Shown: positions 49,447-59,536 of the stretch, in pieces
Layout of the letters: every line of letters starts with the position of its first letter
Numbering within the stretch: the first letter of the stretch is position 1
NCBI GenBank assembly: GCA_002270565.1
Contig: NQMI01000090.1
Coordinates: 62,001-126,000, forward strand
Reading direction: 5' to 3'
Origin: Stenocarpella maydis
Taxonomy: Eukaryota > Ascomycota > Sordariomycetes > Diaporthales > Diaporthaceae
DNA length: 64,000 bases
Notes under the pieces: model-generated
Told to the model about the DNA's origin: nothing
Database searches by the model: none
The model's input: the letters and a program-made list of their open reading frames with translations, nothing else
Program-made: the position numbers and the translations under genes

Positions 49447-50171
49447 GGCGTCGATGGTCATGGCGAGGGTTGGTTCTCGTCTCTCGGGGGCAAGGTATTA
49501 ATGTGTGCGGAGGCTGGTACAGGTACGTCTCTTGAGTGTGTTTCATGCCGGGGTTGTTGGATCATTTCTATACTTGTACGGTCATGGAGCGCAGGAGCTG
49601 GGGTTGGCATTAGGCATCAACCTGCTGGTCTATAAAGACGGCAGCAAGGAGTTTTACGGGTTCTGAGGAAATACCATCACCATCCCACGCTTCTAGACGG
49701 CGCTTCTCCTGTCTAGGTCGAACATGTGTCCGAACAAAGATATGTGCGCATTATTCCCGGCCGTTCGTTCATGGTGCTCCGCAGTGCTGTTGATGCACTG
49801 TGCGTCCAGATACCGGGCGCCAGTGGAGGAAGTCGCGAGGCCAGAATTCCGTGAGAAAGGGCGTCTGTGAAGCTGTTCAGGTCTCACAGCCTCACCTGCG
49901 CCAAAGCCTAAGATCCCTGGAAGCTAGCCTGCTTGCTGTGCACCCCCACAAGGGTAGGCCCCATGTGGCGTAGTACCCCGCCAGCCAGATCCCAATGCCC
50001 CTCCATCAATCAAGTTGGAAGCTTCCAGAGCCACAACCTGTTTCTCGTATCCGCGTCAGGCTTGTGAGCGTCAACTCTATCCGGGCCACTGAGACTCTGG
50101 AATTTCCCAGACGAACCTCAGATTACAGTCACACGACACGTTGGAGAAGTAGCTGGATAGATACAGCTAAA
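49447..50171. other. Intergenic: mot1 3' flank and cdc37 promoter
   Basis: 725 bp. The right part is the cdc37 promoter with a heat-shock-element-like site at 50017-50031 (listed separately). Nothing coding. Confidence 0.65.
50017..50031 (+). promoter_or_regulatory. Heat-shock-element-like site upstream of cdc37
   Basis: GGAAGCTTCCAGAGC matches nGAAnnTTCnnGAAn except for GAG in the third unit. It lies about 140-155 bp upstream of the cdc37 ATG. A weaker GAAnnTCC array is at about 50100-50107. Hsf1 control of cdc37 is known in other fungi; binding here is inferred. Confidence 0.5.
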
Positions 50172-51771
50172 ATGCCTGTTGACTACAGCAAATGGGCAAG
50201 TCACGCTCTCCCCTCTCCCCCCCGGCCCCCCCCCCCAAAAAAAAAAGATGCCCCAGTTTAAGGCTGGCAAGAAGCTAACCGACATATGTGCTGAGTAGGA
50301 CGCACTGGAGCTCAGTGATGACTCCGATATCGAAGTACACCCAAACGTGGACAAGCGATCCTTCATCCGCGCAAAGCAGAACCAGATCCACCAGCAGCGG
50401 GAGCAGCGCAAGCAACAGATCGCCACCCTTAAGTACGAGCGCCAGATCAACGACGCCCTGATACAGCGCATCACCTCCCTGCTGAACTCTCTCAAGGCCC
50501 ACGCCGCCGACGCCGACAATGGGAAGCACAGCCCCGGCGAGGTCGCCTTCGCGGCGGTCATGGAGTCAGCCGCGAACCTCAAGCCCGAGGACGACACGCC
50601 GCCCCCGCGGCCCGCCGGCGTGCATAACGCCGAGGAGAAGCTGCCCACGTACAGCAAGATGATGGCCACGCTGCTCGACCAGGTGAACAAGGCCATGGAG
50701 GAGAAGAATGTCAAGGACGAAGACCGGTACGCCGCCATGGTCGCCGAGATCCAGGACCACCTGGACAAGGTCACCAACCTGCAGGGGGACCTGCACAAGA
50801 AGCTCGACGAGCTGGAGAGGGAGGAGGCCAGGAAGATCACCAGCGAGAGCATCCACACCGGCTTCGACAGCTCGCACGTGGCCAAGTCGGAGGCCCCCTC
50901 GTCATCAAGCGGCAAGAAGGACGACGCCAAGGTCGAGCTCCTGAACCCCAATTTCAGCGCACTGCAGGCAGGGGAGACCAGCTCCGCGGCGAAATCAGGC
51001 GACGATGACGGCGACGACGACGAGGTAGAGGCCTCACCCGCGGCGAAGCAGTTCGCAAAGATCAAGGCGGGCTCCTACAGCGAGTCCCTCTCGTTCCTGG
51101 GCAAGCACCCGGAGATCCTGCAGGAGAAGGAGACGGACGGCCTGCTCATCATGGCGTTCGACGCTCAGCTCAGCGGCAAGGACGAATTCGCGCGGCAGTG
51201 CGTTCACCAAGGCCTGCTGCTGCAGTACTGCCGCGCGCTGGGACGGGACGGCGTGGGGCTCTTCTTCAAGCGCATCATGACCAAGGGCCACCAGGCGCAG
51301 GACGTCTTCTTCAAGGACGTGCAGGACACGTACATGAAGATCAAGACGCGCGCCGCCGAGATCAACAGGGAGCGTGCGGCTTCCGGGTCGGGCCTGGCCG
51401 AGGGCGAGGGCGTCGAGCAGATCCAGCTGCACGCCGTGGAGCCCGGCACCGTCATCAACATCCAGGTGCCGCCCGCAGACAGCGCAGACCCGGAGGTGCA
51501 GGAGGCGCGCAGGATCTTTGAGGGCTTCAGCCCGGAGATGAGGAAGGCCCTCGAGAGCGGCAGCCTCGAGCAGGTGAACAAGGTGCTGGGCAACATGAAT
51601 GTGGACGAGGCCGAGGACCTGGTGGGCAAGTTCAACGAGGCGGGCGTGCTGAGCCTCGAGCAGGAGATCATAGACGCCACCACGGACCAAGGCAAGGCCG
51701 AGTGGAAGACCCTCCAGGAACAGGGCAAGGCGACCACGTCCGAGTCGCAATATGCGGATGACCCGGAATAA
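50172..51771 (+). CDS. cdc37: Cdc37, Hsp90 co-chaperone for kinases
   Basis: Two exons, 50172-50195 and 50299-51771, giving 498 residues. Cdc37 loads protein kinases onto Hsp90 in the cytosol. Exon 1 encodes MPVDYSKW and exon 2 continues DALELSDDSDIEVHPNVD, the nearly invariant N terminus that binds kinases. Ser14 (in LELSDDSD) is the CK2 phosphorylation site needed for activity. A long Gln/Arg-rich helix (QNQIHQQREQRKQQ) follows as expected. The Hsp90-binding region lies at about 245-400 (FAKIKAGSYSESLSFLGKHP...LQYCRALGRDGVGLFFKRI) and a helical C-terminal domain ends the chain. The intron starts GCAAGT rather than GT and contains poly-C and poly-A tracts; the branch region GCTAACC and a GTAG acceptor are normal. 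No other reading reproduces the conserved junction. Confidence 0.95.
50196..50298 (+). other. GC-AG intron of cdc37
   Basis: The intron begins GCAAGT straight after the TGG codon for Trp8 and ends GAGTAG before GACGCACTG. It carries C7-GG-C11 at 50217-50236, then A10 at 50237-50246, and a CTAAC branch sequence at about 50275-50279. The protein junction is so conserved that the GC donor is well supported. Confidence 0.8.
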
Positions 51772-51885
51772 GAGCGAGCTGAGGGTTTTGATGATTTTTA
51801 GTCAACGATTGCACAGAAAGCATCGCAACAAGTGGTACAATACCATTTGGACTGCCATTCATCGTAGGATTATGTTCCCTATATG

Positions 51886-51897
51886 CCCCCCCCCCCC
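51886..51897 (+). repeat. C12 homopolymer in the cdc37 3' region
   Basis: Twelve C, shortly followed by an A8 run, 115 bp after the cdc37 stop. This resembles the poly-C/poly-A pair in the gene's own intron. The spacer to the next (convergent) gene is only 279 bp. Confidence 0.9.
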
Positions 51898-52050
51898 ACA
51901 AAAAAAAGAAAAGAAATCAGAAACACAGGCGCTAGACATTAATTAGCCCTAGTTCGTGTAACCACAGATGTACCGTCCAAAACCCATCGTTAGCGATCCC
52001 CAATGTGCCTACGAAAAAAGGAATGATAATAATGACGCCCCCATTCACGC

Positions 52051-55000
52051 TCAATCGTCCTCGCCGTCCTCTCCGTCTTCACCGTCGCTCTGCCCACCGT
52101 CATCCTCACCGTTGCCCTTGACGATGTAGCTGCCAATATCCCTTGGACCCTGCAGCCTCGTCTCCCTCACGTAAATCCTGGAGCAGATAAAAGGCCACGG
52201 TCTATCCCTGACGTGGCCCTCAAAAGGGGGCACGTCGAACCCGAGGTCGGCCTTCTCCACGTCCAGCTCCTGCGCCCATATCTCGGCGAGGCTCGGCTTG
52301 ATGGCATCGCGATAGTAGAGCCATGAGTCCATCCGGGCGCCCATGGGCTTCCAGTGCTCAAGCGCCACCCTGGCGGCCTCCTTGTTCGCGAGCTCAAGGT
52401 TGGTGAAGCTGCCCACGACCTCGTGGCCGTACTCGACGTCGTCCCAGGTGAGAGCTCCTAGCTCGCCGCCGGGCTGGGAGGCCTCCATGGTGATGTCGGT
52501 GTCGACGGATTTGATGTCGCCCTCGTCGGATCCGTCGTCTCCCTCGGCGTCCCCGGCCTCAGCTTCCTCTTCGTGGTCAGACACAGCATCCGGCTTCGGT
52601 GGGCCGGAGAAAAGACTATCGTTGTCACTGTCTTCATCCACGGGCTCTTTCTCGCCCGGCTCTGGCCCTTCGTCTGCCACATATGTGGTGGGCATCTTGT
52701 GTTTTGGTTTCGAATTCGACTTCCTGCCCTTGTTCTTTTCCTTATCGTTGCCAGGCTCCTCTTTCCCTAGGAAAACTCTTGGAATAACGTACGTGTGGAA
52801 TACGTCGTACCGCGTGCAGTATATCTGCTTGAGCTCCTTACGCACGGAGATCTCGCTGAGATTCAAGTCACTGGACATCTGCCTCTCACTCTGCACCATG
52901 CACATGACCAGCTTCCCGTCGGCGAGCTCCTTGATCCCGAAGAACAGGCCATCGTCGGGGCCGACGCGGAACTGGATGGAGACGAGGTGTGAACCATCAT
53001 ACCGGTCGTCCCTAAGGACAGCTTCCGCATGCTTATTGGCGTCTTCTTTTTGGTAGAACTGGTCTTCCATGCGGTTCAATCTGTAGTTGCTAAACTTTGT
53101 ACCCTTCTCGTAGGGCTCGCTCTTGAAAACGGCATACACAGTAATTGTAGTGCCAGGCTCGAGGGCGTCCACCAGTGGTATTCCACGCCTCTTCCCCTTC
53201 TTCGAGGCTGCTGAGGGCCCGTGGATCGCATGACTATCGGCATTCTCGCGGTCTTCGATGTATTCGACGGTGAGGAGACCTCTTGCCTTCTGTGCCTCCC
53301 GCTTTTCGTCATTCCTCGCATGTGTAGCCCGCAACTTAGCTAGGCCGGCTTCGATTCGTCTCTGTTTGACCTCCTCAGACTCGTCTGGGAATTCCTTGTT
53401 CACTTGCGCTTCGAGGTCCTCCCGCCTCCTTCTGATCTGGTTTTCACGGTCTTTTTCCCTCTTTCTGGCAGCTTGGATAGCGTTTGGGCGTTTGGGGCCA
53501 GATACACCCGCCGAACTTCTCATTATCGCCAAGCAGCGATCCGGATAACTAGGTTTACCGACATCGGGCGGTACAAAGTCGACGAAAGTAGCCTTGCGCT
53601 GCTGAGCCAACTGAGAGGGGTGGTTTTTGAAGAAGGCCCTTGTGTCTTTGAGGTCCTTCTCATCCAGCCACATCTCCTGCCGATGTTGACTAACGCAGGG
53701 TGCTGGCTGAATAGTGCCCAGTCCCGACTGCATCCTGTGACCCTTCTGCTGGTCATCATTTTCGTGCCCTTTACCAAGCTGGTACGAGTCGGCGTACAGC
53801 ATCCCACGCGCTTCGCGCAAGCCTTGATCTAGTTGCAGAGGTAGTTGTGCATGGCTGGTGTTGCTGCTCATTGGAAGCTCGGCATCCGCAGTGTCGGAAT
53901 CGATACGATAGGGCTCCTCATGGGCTTCATGAAGAACCGGGCTCTGATCACAGGTCGCTCTCTGGCCAAGATTCCTCTCCAATGGTTTTTGAGAGGTAAC
54001 GGCAGCACGTTGGCATATCCTCGGTGCCCAATGTCCCTGCTCATTCTGGTCTGCCACCAAATACGCCTTTTCTCCTCGCTGCCTGCCGGGGTTTGCATGT
54101 TGAGTCTTGTTCGCTTTTTTCAGAGCTCGTTTTTCCTGTTTCTTCTGGCTGATTTCACAAGACCTGACCCTGTCCACCCGATCTGGACGACTATCACCTG
54201 GCTGGTGTTTTGTGGAACCCCTGGGTCTCTCAATTACCCTAGCCTGTTTTGTACGATGTATTGTCTCGACGAGGTTGTCCCTCGGCCTATGGCCATGAGT
54301 TTTGCCCACAGATACCGCCTGGTGTTTTGTCGTAATAGAGCCAGCGGCAAGAGAGGTGGAATCAGAAGCAGTGTCATCTCGGACGCCGTGCTTGTGCCTC
54401 TTGTGAGGTCGCTGACTCTCGAATTCCTCCCGAGGCTTGGAAGGTCTCATGAACTGACGAGTTTCGGCGGTTTTCTTCTTCGGATTAGGGATTTTGGGTG
54501 CCTCAGAAGCTGCTCGCCGAGGAGCTGGTGCAGATAAAGCCTGTCCATCGACTTGGACCTGCTCTTTAGCCAGCGCTTCTTGAGATTTTGGTGCGCTGCG
54601 GTGTTTTCTCTTTTTCTCCTTCTTCTCCGGTCCAAATACCTCTTCTCTGTCAATATTCAGTATTTGAGTGTTTGTATTCTCGGTCAATTTCCTCTCTTTT
54701 TCGACTGTCTCGATTGCGTTCCGCGAGTCCTTCGGATCCTCGCTCTGCTGGGATTTCTCAGAGCGAGGTTCAGTTGCGGTAGGATTGCGGACGGAAAAGA
54801 ACTTGCTGAGTTCAGGCTTCAGCGGCTGAGAGCCAACGAGGGATTCGAGGGCGCCACGTGTGAGTGGGATGGAGGCGTCGGTAGGCTCGAACTTGCAGAT
54901 GGGAACACCAACGATGCTACGCTTACGCTTCTTGCTGAGCTCCAGTATGGTGCCCAGCGCTAAGCCATCATCTGATGAGCTGCCATCTTGGACCTGCGGG

Positions 55001-55287
55001 TTTCTCGGGCTCAGGTTGCCAATGTCAGTAGCACTGGACTCCGTTTGGGTGATACCATTGTCTTGCTGAGATTGCGGGCTGGACTCCTCAGAGTCAGGTA
55101 CACTTGACCCACCCAGGGTGGCAGACTCATCTTCCACCTTCACTTCTGGCTCGTGTGAGGCATTGAAAGAGCCTTGTAGATTCTCCACGGAGGTCAGATC
55201 TGTTGCGTCCGACGCTATAACGTCGATGTCGTCGGCTGTCAGGTCGATGATTATCGCCCCGGGACCGGGGTGTCCCCGTGACGACAT
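52051..55287 (-). CDS. SUMO-interaction-motif protein of unknown function, 1078 aa
   Basis: One uninterrupted frame of 1078 residues that I cannot assign. The N terminus has IIIDLT (12-17) followed by acidic ADDIDVI, a canonical SUMO-interaction motif. Residues ~30-590 are disordered and rich in Lys/Arg/Ser/Gln, with several nuclear-signal-like runs (KKRKR, KKEKKRKHR, RPHKRHKH). A charged coiled coil spans ~600-665 (ARKREKDRENQIRRRREDLE). A folded part follows (~705-840: TTITVYAVFKSEPYEKGTK..., IQFRVGPDDGLFFGIKEL). After an acidic linker, a second folded part (~949-1065) has ELANKEAARVALEHW, which echoes DANKHAEAVL in the first. The C-terminal tail is Asp/Glu/Gly-rich. A nuclear, SUMO-binding scaffold is a reasonable inference; no enzymatic motif is seen. 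A likely 5'-UTR intron is upstream. Confidence 0.85.
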   Translation of the reverse strand: MSSRGHPGPGAIIIDLTADDIDVIASDATDLTSVENLQGSFNASHEPEVKVEDESATLGGSSVPDSEESSPQSQQDNGITQTESSATDIGNLSPRNPQVQDGSSSDDGLALGTILELSKKRKRSIVGVPICKFEPTDASIPLTRGALESLVGSQPLKPELSKFFSVRNPTATEPRSEKSQQSEDPKDSRNAIETVEKERKLTENTNTQILNIDREEVFGPEKKEKKRKHRSAPKSQEALAKEQVQVDGQALSAPAPRRAASEAPKIPNPKKKTAETRQFMRPSKPREEFESQRPHKRHKHGVRDDTASDSTSLAAGSITTKHQAVSVGKTHGHRPRDNLVETIHRTKQARVIERPRGSTKHQPGDSRPDRVDRVRSCEISQKKQEKRALKKANKTQHANPGRQRGEKAYLVADQNEQGHWAPRICQRAAVTSQKPLERNLGQRATCDQSPVLHEAHEEPYRIDSDTADAELPMSSNTSHAQLPLQLDQGLREARGMLYADSYQLGKGHENDDQQKGHRMQSGLGTIQPAPCVSQHRQEMWLDEKDLKDTRAFFKNHPSQLAQQRKATFVDFVPPDVGKPSYPDRCLAIMRSSAGVSGPKRPNAIQAARKREKDRENQIRRRREDLEAQVNKEFPDESEEVKQRRIEAGLAKLRATHARNDEKREAQKARGLLTVEYIEDRENADSHAIHGPSAASKKGKRRGIPLVDALEPGTTITVYAVFKSEPYEKGTKFSNYRLNRMEDQFYQKEDANKHAEAVLRDDRYDGSHLVSIQFRVGPDDGLFFGIKELADGKLVMCMVQSERQMSSDLNLSEISVRKELKQIYCTRYDVFHTYVIPRVFLGKEEPGNDKEKNKGRKSNSKPKHKMPTTYVADEGPEPGEKEPVDEDSDNDSLFSGPPKPDAVSDHEEEAEAGDAEGDDGSDEGDIKSVDTDITMEASQPGGELGALTWDDVEYGHEVVGSFTNLELANKEAARVALEHWKPMGARMDSWLYYRDAIKPSLAEIWAQELDVEKADLGFDVPPFEGHVRDRPWPFICSRIYVRETRLQGPRDIGSYIVKGNGEDDGGQSDGEDGEDGEDD

Positions 55288-57463
55288 TTTGATGGCAGCT
55301 AACTCTCAGGTTTGGATCTGCGTATTGTCAGGGAAGAACGAAACAGGAGGGTTCTCAGATGGGATTGAAGGTTTCTGAAGCACAAGCAGACTGCTCTAGT
55401 GAAGGCTTGGAGTGATGAGATGCTTACCTGCACCAAGAAATGGGGGTCAGAGAAGTGACTAAGTCGTGGAAGTCGCCACAACCACGAGGAGTAATAGAAG
55501 GTAGGATCTTGACGTGCGCCCTTTTGAAAACTCGAAGCGAACGAAGTTGAGGGCCGGGAGGCCTGTTGGATGGGGAGAGGTAGGTTCCCTGAGAGGCCTG
55601 CCACAATCGGCCGCGTGGGTTTGTGTCGCTCAGAGGTACGTACTTGGCGGTCCACGAGGCATAAGTGGTAGCGCAGGCTATGGGAAATCGGTCAGGGGAT
55701 TCTAGAATGGTCCCAGGTCCTGAGGCTAAACAAGTGGAGTGACGGGGCCGAGGAAAACTATGGCATGAAGGGATTTTGAGTGGGAGGCCATGAAATGGAC
55801 CAGAAATGCAGGCATATGTGCACAGCGTGGGGTTTGTGCGCCTCCTTCCCAGTTGTGTTTTATTTCCAATCCTCTGGGTTTGTAGCAGCACTGAGTTCGG
55901 GGGGTTGCCTCCCCCGGGGGAGGGGGTAAAAGCCGAAGATGATTCCCAGAACGGAGATGGTCGTATAAGAGTGCCGGGTAGGTCCTGTGGTGTTGGACCT
56001 CAGTGTAGGTTGGCTGTTGGTGTGCCTACCTTCTGGCACTAGTTATGATTCATAGTTAGAATCAGATTGAAATGCCGAGAATAAAGGTCTGCGAAGGTCA
56101 TAGCGTTTCAAACACTCCGAGGAATTATTTGGCTTGAGTAACCTTTGGATGGAAATGGCCTTCTAGATGTGAGAAGTGATCAAGGGAGGTTGAGTCCTGG
56201 CACTGGAAAACTTCAACAGAAATCTGCAACAGCATGAATTATTCATCAGTCTGTTTGAACTGTGTGTTTTTTCTGGGCATAGCTCCCACATGGAAGGGGG
56301 TACCTTCACACGCTCCGTGGTCGACATCTCACCTTTGACAGTATGCTCACAATCAGCTTGTTCACTTCGCCGATTTGTACGGCAAAACTGGGAGAGTTAC
56401 CTGATGAGGTGGCTTAGGTAAAACCCATCCTTGTCCACATTGAGCGCCCCTGGAAAGATGGTATCGATCCGGCGGGAACCATCCACACTCCGTACCAGCC
56501 ATCAGTGACTGAGGGCGGCTGAGCAATTTAAATTGGGCGGATAGGCTGGTTGGTTTAGCAGATTGGGCAGTTCAAAAACCCGCGAACGCTTTGAAACTTC
56601 TAAACGGCCAAGAGCTTGCTAAACGGTCGGATGAAGGAACAGGGGGAAAGCAGAAGGCCTCAACTCGCCTGCTCTCTGTAAACTGATTAGAAAGACAAGG
56701 TGGTGGATGGAATGGGGCGGTCCGACTTTCCATCCGAGCTTAGCGGTGGCTGGACGGCTCAACCACCGTTTAGAGGGAGCCGACATCAAAGGAAAATCTC
56801 CTTGCCTCGGAATCTTCGCCTGGGAATGCACGCATCTAAGTCACGCATGTAGTTGGGATCCGCCTGTGAGCTTAGCGCGGTTATCAAGTATCCAGACGAG
56901 CTCGGCAGTCCTGGGTTGAGTCTAAGAGTACCTGAAATAAAAGACTCGTAAAATCCGGGCAGGCCATGGCCACCTCTGTATTCATGGATATGTCTGGGTC
57001 AGACGGCTTCTTACTCACGATGAATAAAGGCTTGCTGGTCGACTCATCAAGCCCATGGTAGTGCCTGATACAATTGCGACTGGTGAAACGCTTCTGATGG
57101 GATAGAGACGCCGAATCCACCAAATCCACCAAATCCTGTACATTGCATGTTGCGAAAGACTATTCGATCGGGTTATGTGTACGTTGTCATGAGAAGCTGG
57201 GACACACAAGAAGCGTGTCAAAGTTGGCGGATGTAGCATTTAGACCTGGTACGAGCCAAGATTTATTTGACCGTGCCCGATTTATGACTCTCACTTTCAT
57301 TCAAGTCCTATAATTGTCTCAATTAGCATTCCACAACAGGGCAAATATCAAAAGCTCTAGGACAGCTGGTGATTATGGATTTTTAATCCATTTATAGCCA
57401 ATATGAACTTTTCTTGACTCTTTGTCAAATGTGTCTAGCTAGTGTCCGGCAATAACCACAAAT
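55288..57463. other. 2.2-kb intergenic region
   Basis: Lies between two minus-strand genes: promoter of the 1078-aa gene on the left, frs1 3' flank on the right. TAAACGG words recur near 56600-56630, with the complement CCGTTTA near 56767. The last 200 bp is AT-rich. No gene, transposon terminus or RNA is supported. Confidence 0.6.
55318..55427 (-). other. Probable 5'-UTR intron of the 1078-aa gene
   Basis: On the minus strand GTAAGC starts at 55427 and a CGCAG acceptor ends at 55318, with CCCTGAC as branch site about 12 bases before it. The ATG is 31 bases downstream. Consensus-based only. Confidence 0.5.
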
Positions 57464-59536
57464 CTACAAGAAGACCTCCAGGTTGAACTCCAGCGCCGAC
57501 ACGGGGTATCTGAATCTTGTTAGTTACTGGAAATTGAATGAAGGTGTTCTCAACACTCACCTGATGTCAAACGCCTCAAGCACAGTTGGGTTGAGGATAC
57601 CGAACTGGCCAATTCTCTGGGTCGCGCCATCAAGTCGGACATAAATGGCGGCGGCATGGCCGTGGAAGAAGGTGGGCTCGTCAGTCTCCTCGATCCAGTA
57701 GCCATCCTGTTTGGAGGGTTCCTGGACGACTTGGAAGTCAATGCTCTTCCCCTGCAGAGCCTCCTCGTGCGTCAGGAAGGCCGTCCTCAACATGAGTAAC
57801 TGGCGGTCCAGCAGACCGTGCACCTCCTCGAACCCTGACGTCTTGCCGCAGAAGCAGGCCGCGAAATTCCTCTGGTTGCGGGCCTTGCGCTCTTCGGCCT
57901 CGTCCTTGAAGGCAACGTCTGAGCACTCAAAGATCTTGATCGGCAGAGCCTTGCTCTTGTTCTCCCGGATTGTCTTGAGCAGACCGGGCAGCAGCGACGT
58001 ACGGACCACTTGGTACTCTGCCGTCTTGGGGTTGGCAAGCCGTATTGCCTTTCCGTCGTCTTTCTTGTTCAGGTACGTGTAGTTTTCGTCATAAGAACAC
58101 AGGATGAGTGGCAAGACCTCGGTCCAGCCTGCAAAAGCCGCTTCGAAACGCACAATGTCGGCCAGCTTCTGGATCTTGGTGGATGCACCGACCGTTGCTG
58201 ACTTGTGGGGTGATGATCTTGGGAGGTTGTTGTAGCCATAGCAAATGGCCAGGTCTTCCATCACATCGCACTGATGAAGCACATCTGCTCTTGTCGCGGG
58301 AACAGACACTTCTATCAAATTCTTGTCCTTGCTGGACGGTTTTGCGTCATAGGCCATCTTGGTCAGCAACTGACATATGCGCTCTGGGGTCTCGTCCAGG
58401 CCGGTGCAGCTCTTGAGGTAGTCGACCTCTGTCTCGATGACCTTTGGGGTGAGGTTCGGGAATGTGCGCGTCCTCGCATCGTCGTACTCATAAATAACCT
58501 TGACTGGTTCGACAGTGAAAGGCTCGGCGCAATACATCGAGAACATGGTCACCATCATGTTTGTGACTATCTCCAGCTTAGTCTCGTCGGTTGCGGTAAG
58601 GTCGATGAAGACGTTCTTGGTCTTGGTCGTGATCTTGGAGTGGTCGCCGTTGATGATTGGGGGCATGGACAGCACCACGTTGTTTGCATCAAGCATCAGA
58701 GGATAGACGGGAGCATCCCTGATGATGTGGAGGTATTTTCCGAGATGCTTGTCCTTTTCGTAGAAAGCCATGAGCTCGGTGGCCGTCATGGACTTGTCCT
58801 GGTTCAAGGGCTTGAAGTTGATATCATTCGGCGGCAGGGCATCGTAGACGAAGGGGCCCTCGATGGTGTCGAGGTCGTGCGTTCCAATAGCGACAAGAGT
58901 CCGTTGACGTGCCAGGTTCATGTGCAGCTTGTCCTGCAGCGCAATGAAGGACTCGTAGCTCTGCTGAGTGAAGGTGATATTCCTCAGAACGGCGCCTGCA
59001 GCGTATGGACGGACTTTCTGGGTGTTGGACCTGATCGTCAGGGTCTGTAGGTTGCCGTCCTTGGGCTCGACCAGCCGGTAGTTGGGTGCGGGTGTTTTTT
59101 GGCGGAAGATGTTAAGCATGAGCTGGATGCCTTCGAAACACAGCATGTCGTAGCGGTTGGCCTGCATGAACGGTCGGTCAGTCTTGAGGCTTGGTCAGGG
59201 CGTCATGGGTCGTCGGGGGGGGGGGGGCAATACCGGAATCTCTGGACTCGTGGTTAGAAAGCGTGCCTCGCAAGTTGGTGGTTTCTGCTGGACTGACCGA
59301 TTTTTAGTTCCGGAAGCACGCCTGCCGGGCGCTCGTCCTCCTCGGTGTCTTCATCGAGCTCAATTCCGAAGTCGAAGCACAGGTCCTCGAATTCCTCCCT
59401 GGTGAACCTGCAAAACCCTGGTGTGAGCTTTGGTGTCTTGCAAGTCGGAGGGGTGCCGGCAGGCGGAGGGAGTGCAAGCTCACTTCTGACCAAGGGCCTC
59501 GTAAAGGGCGTACTTGTCGACGGTAATGGTAGGCAT
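57464..59536 (-). CDS. frs1: Phenylalanyl-tRNA synthetase beta subunit, cytosolic
   Basis: Five exons: 59484-59536, 59298-59407, 59234-59241 (8 nt), 57561-59161 and 57464-57509; introns of 76, 56, 72 and 51 bp; 605 residues, the family's length. With the alpha subunit it forms the (alpha-beta)2 enzyme that charges tRNA-Phe in the cytosol. The start [20 protein letters not shown] and the block [16 protein letters not shown] are the conserved beta N terminus; the micro-exon supplies E-I-P of that block. The B3/B4 editing-type domain (~90-290), a B5 region (~300-370, [33 protein letters not shown]) and a catalytic-like core (~380-600, including [16 protein letters not shown] and KIFECSDV) follow. 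The last exon gives [14 protein letters not shown], the typical C terminus. It diverges from tpd3. Confidence 0.95.
59215..59227 (-). repeat. C13 (sense) homopolymer in frs1 intron 3
   Basis: Thirteen G on the + strand, i.e. C13 in the transcript, starting 7 bases after the micro-exon. Confidence 0.9.
59234..59241 (-). other. 8-nt micro-exon of frs1
   Basis: Minus strand: ...GTCCAG|AGATTCCG|GTATTG... The upstream exon ends with one base (G) of a codon, so G+AG gives Glu, then ATT CCG gives Ile-Pro, and the next exon starts at GCC AAC CGC. The result, ELKIEIPANRYD, is the family consensus; joining the outer exons directly shifts the frame. A CTAAC branch sequence precedes the acceptor. Confidence 0.85.

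Noticed and set aside
50118..51065. 315-codon frame on the - strand
   Set aside because: Antisense to cdc37; Ser-rich shadow of an acidic/Lys-rich coding strand.
56560..56790. Repeated TAAACGG and inverted CCGTTTA words, suspected transposon end
   Set aside because: Only 7-base matches, no target-site duplication, no transposase remnant on either strand.
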